Positions 25,310-35,466 of a stretch of 64,000 nucleotides of DNA are shown here, one piece after another. The stretch is from Uranotaenia lowii (taxonomy: Eukaryota > Arthropoda > Insecta > Diptera > Culicidae). The notes beneath the pieces were generated by a model. The model was not told the DNA's origin. It saw nothing but the letters and a program-made list of their open reading frames with translations, and ran no database searches. The DNA lies in assembly GCF_029784155.1 (NCBI RefSeq), contig NC_073693.1, forward strand, positions 28,498,343-28,562,342, read 5' to 3'. Both the position numbers and the translations under genes were made by a program. Positions within the stretch are counted from its first letter, which is position 1. Each line of letters begins with the position of its first letter.

Positions 25310-26099
25310 ATTTGTTCGATGTCTTGTTCATTAAAATTTAAATTCAATATTATGTATGTAATTTGTATTTTTTTTTTTTGAAAATCAAGACAAAAAAAAC
25401 ATTTAAAAACCATTTTTTTAATTCAGGATAAATCAGGAAAATCAGGACGGTCATTTAAAAATCAGGATTCCTGGCACCTTTGCCATGAAGCACAATTATT
25501 CAGTAGTTATTGTTATATCTCGTCTGCTCAAGCTTGAAGATCTGAGGCAGGGATGCTAGGTGGTTTTGTTCGAAATCCCATCATTAATTTTGTCATTTTT
25601 TAACTAAGCTGATTTTGTCAGTTTTGTAACTTTAGCTTAATTTGTAAATTAAGCCAATTTATCGACTTTGACTATTTGGTCATTCTTGTGTCACATTCGT
25701 CATTTCTGTGTTATTTAAATTTTTTTAAAAAAAATCAATTTGTCATTATCATCTTGATTAATTTTGCTCTCCGGTAAATAATGTCAATGTTGCCTATTTA
25801 CTCCATTTAATCAATTTTGTCAGTTTTCTCTTTTATCAATTTTGTCAAAATTTTCAATATTATCAGTTTAAAACAATTTCATCATTTTGTTTATTTCTGT
25901 CCTTTATTTGTCAATAATTTCTGTCAATTATTCTTAATTTTGTCAATATTTTTATTCATATCAGTTAAATCATTCAAGTAATTTTCGTCAAAATGGTCAT
26001 CTTTGTCAATTTGTCAATTATTATCAATATTTTTATTCATTTTTTTCGAGTTCTTTAATTTGACCATTTAGTCCATTCTGCCAATTAAGTTAGTTTGGT
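25310..26099 (-). other. AT-rich sequence with decayed TTTTGTCAATT-like units
   Basis: After the long-TIR element the sequence is T-rich. From about 25590 it contains loosely spaced TTTTGTCA, TTTTGTCAATT and TTTATCAAT words with irregular gaps. This looks like a decayed edge of the 9-bp family array that becomes regular at 26100. Confidence 0.6.
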
Positions 26100-26490
26100 G
26101 ATTTGGTCAATTTTATCAATTTTATCAATTTTGTCAATTTTATCAATTCTATAATTTTTTTTTCAATTTTATTAATTTGATCAATTTGATCAATTTTATC
26201 AATTTTATCAATTTTCTCAATTTTATCAATTTTATCAATTTTATCAATTTTATCAATTTTATCAATTTTATCAATTTTGTCAATTTTATCAATTTTATCC
26301 ATTTTATCAATTTTATCAATTTTATCAATTTTATCAATTTTATCAATTTTATCAATTTTATCAATTTTATCAATTTTATCAATTTTATCAATTTTATCAA
26401 TTTTATCAATTTTATCAATTTTATCAATTTTATCAATTTTATCAATTTTATCAATTTTATCAATTTTATCAATTTTATCACTTTTGTCAA
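26100..26490 (-). repeat. 9-bp satellite, TTTTATCAA variant (AAAATTGAT family)
   Basis: About 43 units of ATTTTATCA in tandem with few substitutions (GTC for ATC near 26279, TCC near 26299). On the other strand the unit is AAAATTGAT, two substitutions from AAAAATGAC. Frames on both strands (KLI, INF, SIL periods) are artefacts. Confidence 0.97.
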
Positions 26491-28210
26491 TTTGATCTAT
26501 TTTGGTTTTTTTGTCTTATGATATTTATGTAAGTTTTGTATTTTTATTTTTTTGGAATTTGTCATTTTTTTTTTCATTTTGGTCAGTTCTATGAATTTGT
26601 CAATTTCTGCAGATTTGTATTTTTTTTCAATTTTGTCTATTTCTACCAAATTGGTCAATTTAGTCTATTTTGTAAATTCTGTTAATTGATTGTATTTTGT
26701 CAATATAGATATATATTTTTAAATTTGTCGTTTTAGTTTTTATAACTTTGGTCAATCTTGTCAATTTTGCCTATTTTCTGTCATTTTTGTCATTTATCTT
26801 AATTTTCTCACTTTTGTTCTGTTTGCAATTTTTCTCAAGTATCCAATTACATAAATTGGTCAATTTTTTCTATTGTGATAATTTTGTCAATTTTGTCATC
26901 AGAGGGTATGCTTCTTTTTTTAATTTGAATTTTTTAACCTCGTTTTGAATTTATGTGTTTTCCTGAAAAGATTTTTTTGAAATTATACTTATTTAAAAAA
27001 ATAATTGAATTAAAAACTGAATCAAACAGGATATTTAAGGGAAATAAGAATCGTTAATTAGTCGCATATTATGTTAATTATAAGAAAATAATGATTTTTT
27101 AAAACGAATAAATTGATTTTCGGTGATTTCAGTTACGAAAAAATCCTAAAACGATTTTTATTTCTTTATCCGAAGTTTCGGCATTTATTATGCCATAATT
27201 AATTATGTGTTTAAAATGGTGTTACAATATTTGATGTACTTACTGATATATCTCGTTTTAACTGTACAAAAAGTTTTTTGAATCTGCTAAACTGTCTAAT
27301 CGGAAAATGTAAGTCCAGTTGCCTGTAGTGTATATCAAAAATATTCAAAGTTGAGCTTTCTACTTTCATGCAATCTTCCCTGGAATCTTTTCAACTTACT
27401 ATTGATCTGGTTGAGATGGATATAACACTTTGCAAGTTTTTTAATACGAAAACTGATATAACAATGATTCGCACTATTTAAGATGTTGTTTTCCTCCTAG
27501 CCAGATTTTTAAAACTTTAATTCTGTAAACAATTTTGAATTTTTATTTTTTTAATTTAATAAGAATTATCAACATTCAAAATCTTTTGGTCATAATGTCA
27601 TAATTTGTTTATTATTTTGTGTCATATGTAACCAAACAAAATTGCACTCTGTATAAAAAAAGGCAACAATCCACTGTAAAGTGTATTAAATCGTATTTTC
27701 GCTTTTTAGTTTTCCTAATACCCCTTCCTAATACACACCCACAGCATTAACCAAGCGGATTCATTTATTAGAGTATATGTTTACTGGCTGCCTGGCGTTT
27801 GGAGCATGTTTCCATCCTCCTTTATCTTGTGATGGGATAGGGAGGGACATGAAATAGTTTTCTATTTTGATTCCTTCAGGCATACGCAATGCGGTTGCCC
27901 TGGGAGGTTAATGTCGGCGCAGCAGGCGTTCATATCTCATGCCAATGACGTTGAAATAGTGAAAACTCTTGATTGGAGTAACGGCTGATTCTGGGGTGAA
28001 CAAACTGAATTTACTGTACTTCTTCTGCTTTGATTGCTCCTCAAACATCCTAACTGAGAAATGGATTTTGGATGATCCTATTTCAACAAAATTATTTGAA
28101 GAGAGAGATATTTTTTTGCGCTTTTAACAATTTTCGGAAGCTGAATCAAAAGGCCGCTCTGGAAGCTGAATCGAAGGGCATTTAGACTTTTGTATTCAGT
28201 TGAAAGTATC
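26491..28210. other. T-rich decay zone then AT-rich sequence, no gene recognised
   Basis: From 26491 to about 26910 TTTTGTCAATT-like words persist irregularly, mirroring the decay on the other side of the array. Beyond that the sequence is AT-rich. A dispersed repeat copy lies near 27590-27700. The 27740-28000 part is less AT-rich and non-repetitive. Confidence 0.5.
27590..27705 (+). repeat. Dispersed repeat, CCACTGTAAAGTGTATTAAATC family, copy 2
   Basis: It contains AAGGCAACAATCCACTGTAA followed by AGTGTATTAAATCG. This is nearly identical over that core to the copy near 59420-59455 and diverged from the copy near 7550-7580. The upstream 100 bases are also alignable among the three. It looks like the terminus of an interspersed element. 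Confidence 0.7.
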
Positions 28211-28223
28211 AATAAGAACTTAA

Positions 28224-28418
28224 TGGCTTGTGATATAGCTCAGTTGGCAAGTCTGTTGTCTTCTGAGCCGATGTCCGCGAGTTCGAGCCCAAGAGTAAAC
28301 ATCGAACACAGTTGTACCGGATAAGTTTTTCAATAACGACCCGCCAACTGTAACGTTGATAAAGTCGCGAATGCCATAAATAAAGATGGTAAAACGACTA
28401 TAATCGAAACAAAAAAAA
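28224..28418 (+). mobile_element. tRNA-derived SINE, copy 1
   Basis: A 195-bp insertion flanked by the perfect 13-bp duplication AATAAGAACTTAA (28211-28223 and 28419-28431). The head carries an A-box-like TAGCTCAGTTGGCAAG and a B-box-like GAGTTCGAGCCC spaced as in a tRNA, the internal RNA polymerase III promoter. A tRNA-unrelated body follows, and the element ends in a poly(A) run. The B box matches the GTTCGA core. This is the younger of two copies here; a diverged one lies at 55829-56003. Confidence 0.92.
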
Positions 28419-28431
28419 AATAAGAACTTAA

Positions 28432-30720
28432 ATTTTGAGCAGCATAGAACTTAAGATTTTTGATGGGGCTGAGTAAGCTTTTTCGTACCTGTTTGATGAG
28501 ACTTTTGGTTGCTTGAGTTTCCCTAAATTGTCTTGGTAGAAACCATCAGTTATTTTTTTTTTCAACTTCTCTTCAGCCTTTTCCAAAACGTTGGGAAAAA
28601 TGGAACAAAATTGAGTGCAACGCTGAAATCCCTTAATCTCGATACTTGTGTTCCCCTTAAGCCCATAACAATCAACCCTGGAGAGCAAGCGCCCGGGCGA
28701 AGAATTTCGTTAGAGAACCTTCTCTGGGACACAGCAAGAGATTGACAGAACACTGGCTGGAACGAAAATCGAGGCCGTGTATTCCATCATGGAGCTGTAT
28801 GCAAAACGAGTGTGCTCTCACACAAAATCCTTGATTGAGCGGTGTATTTTTTCTTCCAAGATTTGCCCGAGAATTCTTCAGACCTCGACTGGGATTGTTG
28901 AAGGTAGCAAGTAGCAAATCGGGACAAGGCAGGAAGCTCTATATCCCGTTATAAATTGCCATCCAATTTGTCATTTGGACTTATTTCCGGCCAGGTTCGT
29001 TTTTTTCCATTCTGTTCGGTTACTTCAACTTTCATCTTAAAAGGTTGGCTTGAGTGACATTTCTAGGAGAAGTAACAACGATGAAAATGATGGTGGAGGG
29101 AAGTCCATTCAACTTGCTGGAAACAGCACCACTTCGTTTGCGTAGGTCAGGTTCTTGGTTTCCGGAGTTGACCCTCTGCTTGGGGCCACTTTCCTATGGG
29201 GTGAAGAGAGCATATTTGTGCCACTCGAGAGCCGGGAATGCAATTGCCTGATTCTCGTCAGAAGTCTTGTCAAAGATGGGTCTCTGGAAATTGTCTGGAC
29301 AGCTTTCAAATTGTTTCGGCAAAACTTGTCATGAAATAAAATTCAATTCAGTTCAAATTAAATCCATTTTCGTCGAAAGAGTCCTTTTGAGGAATTCATT
29401 AAAATTCCTAAATTTCTTCTTATGTATTTTCAGGTAAGCCGATGTTTCCAGTCAACTTCTTCAGGAATCCAAAAATGAGGTTTGCCTGTCAAAATTTATA
29501 TATTGAACATTATGTGTAACATTTCTGAGAGATGAAGACAAACAGCAGAGATTTCTCACTTTTCAAATTTAAACCTAAACTCCGGCAATTTCCTACAACT
29601 AAGGAAACAAGCTTTCTTCAACCATGAATGAAGTCGTTTTGCGGTGGCGTTTCATGCTTGCATGAACAATTCATCGACACCCGGGCAACTGACGACGGCG
29701 AAGGAACGAACGAATCAGCCAGAAGCAAAACACGTGTTTCAGCCAGACCATAATGATGCCGGGGGCGGGAGGAAAGTATTCAACAACAAGCATGAACATG
29801 AGAGCAAAGAAAAAAAAACTTCAACGAATCTCTTCATTCATCCATTCAGAGCAGCTGGGTGATTGAATTTTGTTGCAATTGTTGCCATCGGGTTAAAGTC
29901 CGGCGGTTGCTTAGGAGACACACTCGGGTTTTATGCTGGAGGCTTGAATTACTTCAGGATCCTAATGGTGTTCGAAAAGTTTTTGGTTTGATGAACATAT
30001 ACTACACAACAAAAAATGACTCTATTTAAGCAACCAGAACAAGTAGGGCTATACGAGGAAAACCTATATACCTAAAAAGGGATTGAGTTTTAACGAATTT
30101 CTGAAATTAATAATACAGATTGATATAAAAATTTAAATTTCATTAAAAAAAATTACAACTACAATTACAACAGTGTTGTTGAAATCAAATTATTCAGTTT
30201 AGTACTTTCATCACAAACAAAGCTTAATATTAAGGATATTGATTATAAAATTTTTATTTGAAAATCAATTGTGGAATTCACGATCAAAATTAAGATTTCA
30301 GAATCAGGATCCAGATTTTGAAATCATATTAAGAAATCCCATTAGGAGATTAAGTTTAAACTTGAGATTCATTACAGATTTAATTTTGATTCTGAATTAA
30401 GATTCAATAATAAAAAACAAAAATAAAACAAATACGAATTCCTTTTCCGAGTGTGAATTATTCGAGTGAGTTCATGATAAACTGCGTTATAAATTTTCCC
30501 ATAAAAAGAACAATATTTCAAATGTTTGAAATTAATCTCGATTTGCAGCTCGCTTTTTTATTGGATAATATTCGAAATTTCTGATTATGATTCTTATCTG
30601 AATTAAAAAATTAATGCATTATAAATTATCAGGACCTTCTTAATAATGAACTCATCTAGAACTGCATCGATATTAATTTTTCAATTTGATCTGTTTACTC
30701 GATTTGAAATCTGTTCAGAT
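28432..30720. other. Non-repetitive sequence, no recognised gene
   Basis: The 28440-29320 and 29600-29930 parts are GC-richer, with short overlapping frames (60-87 codons) on both strands and no domain signature. The rest is AT-rich. Nothing here supports an exon or RNA gene. It could be host intronic or regulatory DNA. Confidence 0.45.
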
Positions 30721-32119
30721 CATGGCCGTAGGAACGGGGGGGGGGGATTTGGGGGTTAAACCCCCCCCCCCATGAGGGTCCAAAAATGTCAAGCAATATG
30801 TTCTTCTCTATACTCAAAATTACGAATTCCCAATAAAATTTTGATGATCGACTAAAATTATACAAGAGTAACAATATCTGTTCAGAAATAAAGACAAAAC
30901 CTAAAAGTCTTATCCCAGGTCAATCATTCTACTTCAGTTTTTCTAAAAATTTCTAACTTGTTGATAGAAATTTCATCCCGAATTTCCTATTCAAATGGGA
31001 TAAGACTAAACTTGCCAAATCACTCAGATTTCGCCGGATTTTTAACACTTGATTTGCAAAATAAAACAAAAAATTAAAATTAAGTCAGGAAAATTATGTA
31101 CATATTTTGCATCTTGAGTTTTTGAGTAAATTTTAACAAAATTATATGAACGTTTTTTGAAAGCTCAATATGTGATTTGAAATAGACTGATGTATTTCGA
31201 TAAACAAAACTTAAGTGTTTTTCTTCATGATCTTTGATTGAAAATTTTGATATTGGCGGATATTGGCAAAAATATTCTGGATTTGCACGACCCGGATACT
31301 AGCGGAAAAATAATTTAAATTAAAACTCAATGTATGTGATGAGAGTTTGGATTCTGTATCCGGTTTATTATTACTGAACTTCAGTTTGGATCATCATTGC
31401 GCAAAAATCCTGATTCGAATCTCGATGTTGGATTTCATACTTCTATATTCGAAACTCATCATTTCGGAATATTAAGAGAAAGTATTTAAAATTACAAATC
31501 ATTTTTGAGATATGAAATTTTAACTTTATTTCTTATGCAGAATTCCAACTAAAGAAAGTTTCATAATGATGATCCATAATTGAAAAATCTTAAACAGTTT
31601 CATCATTCGCAATTTTCATTCAGATTCACAAGTGCAATTTCGAATAAATAACTGAAGAAAGAATTCTCATTTAAAGTCAAAAATTTAGAATTCAAAAAAA
31701 AAATCTGGTTGAAAATTCTGAACAAAATTTTCGCTTTTTGGCTCATAATTGGTGACAATTATTATTTAGAGTTTAAATTTCAAAAACCTTTTTCAAATTC
31801 GCAATCTAAATTTCTAACTCATGTTTAAAAGGCAGTACTCATCGTAATCAAAATTTAAAAGTCAGATTTAACTCGAAGTTAAGTTTTAAAATCAAAATTA
31901 CAATATTAATGTGAGCATTTCATTGAGGATTCAAATTACAGGCGATCGCCGTTTCAAAATTTTGATTATGGATTCAAAATGAAAAAAATTATATTAAATC
32001 AGAGTCAATTTTGAAAACAAACCAGAAGATATCATAAATTAAAAAAAAAATTTTTGGATTTTTTATTTCACAGGATTATAATCACGAAATAAATTATCAA
32101 TGGTAATTTTATGAGGCCA

Positions 32120-32619
32120 NNNNNNNNNNNNNNNNNNNNNNNNNNNNNNNNNNNNNNNNNNNNNNNNNNNNNNNNNNNNNNNNNNNNNNNNNNNNNNNNN
32201 NNNNNNNNNNNNNNNNNNNNNNNNNNNNNNNNNNNNNNNNNNNNNNNNNNNNNNNNNNNNNNNNNNNNNNNNNNNNNNNNNNNNNNNNNNNNNNNNNNNN
32301 NNNNNNNNNNNNNNNNNNNNNNNNNNNNNNNNNNNNNNNNNNNNNNNNNNNNNNNNNNNNNNNNNNNNNNNNNNNNNNNNNNNNNNNNNNNNNNNNNNNN
32401 NNNNNNNNNNNNNNNNNNNNNNNNNNNNNNNNNNNNNNNNNNNNNNNNNNNNNNNNNNNNNNNNNNNNNNNNNNNNNNNNNNNNNNNNNNNNNNNNNNNN
32501 NNNNNNNNNNNNNNNNNNNNNNNNNNNNNNNNNNNNNNNNNNNNNNNNNNNNNNNNNNNNNNNNNNNNNNNNNNNNNNNNNNNNNNNNNNNNNNNNNNNN
32601 NNNNNNNNNNNNNNNNNNN
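32120..32619. other. Assembly gap of exactly 500 N
   Basis: All 500 positions are N. The round number suggests a placeholder of unknown true size. The gap abuts a 9-bp satellite on its right side, so it very probably hides more satellite. Confidence 0.98.
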
Positions 32620-33026
32620 GACAAAAATGACAAAAATGACAAAAATGACCAAAATGACAAAAATGACAAAAATGGTAAAAATGACAAAAATGACAAAAAT
32701 GACAAAAATGACAAAAATGACAAAAATGACAAAAATGACAAAAATGACAAAAATGACAAAAATGACAAAAATGACAAAAATGACAAAAATGACAAAAATG
32801 ACAAAAATGACAATAATGACAAAAATGACAAAAATGACAAAAATGACAAAAATGACAAAAATGACAAAAATGACAAAAATGACAAAAATGACAAAAATGA
32901 CAAAAATGACAAAAATGACAAAAATGACAAAAATGACAAAAATGACAAAAATGACAAAAATGACAATAATGACAAAAATGACAAAAATGACAAAAATGAC
33001 AAAAATGACAAAAATGACAAAAATGA
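32620..33026 (+). repeat. 9-bp satellite, TGACAAAAA variant (within inverted-repeat element)
   Basis: About 45 visible units of TGACAAAAA, with single variants near 32650, 32673, 32813 and 32967. The left end is lost in the gap. The array is the centre of the 30721-33832 inverted-repeat element and has the same unit and orientation as 13197-15055. Confidence 0.97.
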
Positions 33027-33832
33027 TTTGTGAATGAAAAAAAAAAAAAACTATTAAAACTATCAATAGTTTTCTTTTATATCTCTTCAATTAACCCCAT
33101 ATGAATAAAGTTTTCTTTTTTTTCAAAAGACGATTTTTTTTAAATTTACGTTTCTAACAAGAATTTGGTTTCTTAACTGACCCTGATCGCATTTGAAAAT
33201 AAAAATTTGAATCAAGAATCAAATTTATGAAACTGCCATCTCCTTCATTTAGAATTCTTGATGAAATTCTCGTATTGATATTTGAATTTTGATATTAAAA
33301 CTTAAATTTGAGCTGGAACTGAAAACAAATTATTTTTTTTGTATTCTGGGTCTGAATTCTACATTTTGAGTCAAAATTCCAAATCTGAATCTTAGTTCCA
33401 GATAAGAATTCCAATTAATTTATAACCAAACACGATTAAAAGCACATATAGGATCTCGATGAAACTTGGCTTCCAAAAATTTGTTCTTTTTTATTTTGAC
33501 AAAATTTTCTTCAACCATTTTTTTGGAAGCAAGATGCATAATTCTACTGATTGAATTAAAATTTTTGTTTTCAAGTAAAGTGAAAAACGTGGGAAAAATC
33601 TGAGAAATCTGGCAAGCTTAGTCTATTTTTTTTGGAATTTGTTGACCTAAGATGATATCTAGAGATTTTGGACTAAGTTCCGAATGGAGATTGTTGCTCT
33701 TGACTAATTATAGTTGTTCATCAAAATTTGATTAATAGTTTGAAATTTAATGTTAGGCGAAAACCATTTCACTTCACATGTTTAGACCCCCATGGGGGGG
33801 GGGGGTCCCCTTGTTTCTTTTGTCATGCCTAC

Positions 33833-34895
33833 TAATAACCCGGTTAGGGCAATTGTGATAGATTTTTACCACAGGGTTTGCAGAAAAAAAAATCTGCTAA
33901 ACAGCACAAAGCAATTGAATTATAAATTTATTTAATATGTTTAAATTATTGGATCAATGGCTGATTATCGGTTCAGGTCATGGTACTATTTCATCCAATC
34001 AGCATCCAGAAAAAAGTTCAGCAACCACACTAGCTTTTTCCTGTTCCAATTGGTTCAGATTTTTTTCTTTCAACTCAGCTAACCTCCATCCATAAACAAC
34101 AGACCAGCTAATGGATACTTCCGGCAATCATTTGTTCCAATCCATTCAGTAATTTGACACAATGCACCAAATAACTGAGTGACGCCATCGGCCAAACGGA
34201 TCGATTCACAAAACCGAAACAGAAGGCAGGAGGCAATCAATGATTTATGATACGGCCTAACAATCAGGCAAACCGCAATGTATCACAAAACACCCGGCTC
34301 ATAATAACAATATCAGCATCAGCAACAACATCACAACATAAACAATCGAACCTTATATGAGGGCAGCATAATATAATAATTGTAGTCAATAATCAACCAG
34401 ATCGTATTGCAAATCGAACACCCTGAATGGGTTGCGGTTCCCCTTCAATGGCTAAATCAGGTGAAAAAGGGATGCTGGAAATTGATGGAACATGATTTGC
34501 TGCAGTTTTGACTTTCGTGTAACCCTAGATTGATGAATGGAAAAGCTGCAGATTGAAATTTCTCCCCTTGAAAAGCATGCAGAAGCATCAGAGCGTGTAA
34601 TTCCAGAGGTGCCATGTTGGTTGGCGACGAGAGTGCTTGATTTCAGACACCTTGGTCTTGGTTTTGGATTGTGGTGAATGAGTGATATAGGTACAGATCG
34701 GGAAGCATATCTTTTTATCTTAAGCTAGACTTGGGCAAGTCAGAAGCTCAGAAACAACTTATTGACGTCAATCTTCAAATAACATTTGAAAATAGACTAA
34801 AGACCCAAGCAACCAAAAGTCACATATTTACTTGAATGAAGGCATTGAAAGTTACATATTGGCTGACAAAGAGAATCTACTGACCAAATCCCTTT
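33833..34895. other. Non-repetitive sequence, no recognised gene
   Basis: The 34050-34460 part is less AT-rich and contains CAGCA/ACAACA-rich words (near 34310-34345), as seen in insect regulatory DNA or untranslated regions. There is no open frame of interest. It may be conserved non-coding sequence, which cannot be judged from one genome. Confidence 0.4.
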
Positions 34896-35190
34896 AGTGA
34901 ACTTTATGTACTCATTAATGAACTTGAAAGTTGCAAAAGTGATTAATATGTACGTTGTATGTGACTTGTTTTGCCCAATTCCCATTAGTGAACTATATGT
35001 GCTCATTAACGAACTTGAAAGCTGCAAAAGTGATTTATACGTACGTTATACGGGACTTGAGTCACATAAAGGGCACAAAAGTGCTCAATACGAGATTTAG
35101 TAAGTCACATAGAGGGCACAAAAGGGCTCAAACGGGATTTGATAAGTCACAAAAAGTGCATTAATGTGCTTTCAAAATCAAATCACCTCT
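34896..35190 (+). repeat. Two small adjacent tandem repeats (91 bp x2, about 43 bp x3)
   Basis: A 91-bp unit begins AGTGAACTTTATGTACTC at 34896 and repeats at 34987 as AGTGAACTATATGTGCTC, with matching GAACTTGAAAG, GCAAAAGTGAT and TACGT words. It is followed by about 43-bp units beginning GTCACATAAAGGGCACAAAA at 35061, again at 35104 and shortened at 35146. Short frames crossing it share peptide periods and are not genes. Confidence 0.85.
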
Positions 35191-35219
35191 TCAAGTTTTA
35201 GTTTCAGTTAGAACAACAT

Positions 35220-35288
35220 CTAGGCGTGGTCTCGTGGTAGCGTGTTCGATTCTCACCACGAAGTTCGGGGTTCGATCCCCAAGCCTGG
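35220..35288 (+). tRNA. tRNA-like sequence (Glu-like, probably a pseudogene or SINE head)
   Basis: It has an A-box-like TGGTCTCGTGGTAG and a strong T arm, GGGGTTCGATCCCC, with a 5-bp stem and the canonical TTCGATC loop. The acceptor ends CTAGGC and GCCTGG pair in about six of seven positions. A run of eight T at 35293-35300 would serve as a Pol III terminator. The putative anticodon loop TTCTCAC would give CTC (Glu), but the anticodon stem pairs poorly. A functional tRNA is therefore doubtful. Confidence 0.5.
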
Positions 35289-35466
35289 CAAGTTTTTTTT
35301 CAATAAGTAAATTTGTACTTGAGTGACCATTCTGATGCGATATATGTAGGAAATGAAGGAAAGAAGCAATTTAGCAATTCGTCGAATTTGAAATCCGGCG
35401 CGTGGCATCATGGCAGCACCGGTACAGAAGACAGTAAATAATCAAGAGAAGGTGATATGAACCGAA

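Larger units (their letters stand above)
30721..33832. mobile_element. Second inverted-repeat element family with a satellite core
   Basis: Inverted arms of roughly 350-450 bp, diverged, with G/C homopolymer runs near both ends: 30736-30770 at the left and 33787-33810 at the right. Read inwards, both arms have CCCCATG(A/G)GGGTC, then AAAATTTTGATGA, then CAAGAG(T)AACAAT, then AAACTTGCCA-like/AAGCTTGCCA, then CTCAGATTT. The left arm has an extra segment of about 90 bases near 30930-31010. The middle holds AT-rich sequence, a 500-N gap and a TGACAAAAA array. No coding frame is visible. The ends are approximate and no target duplication was identified. Confidence 0.7.

Noticed and set aside
26748..26948. 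Hydrophobic Phe/Leu-rich frame as a membrane protein
   Set aside because: It lies in the T-rich decay zone of a 9-bp satellite, where Phe and Leu codons are expected by composition.
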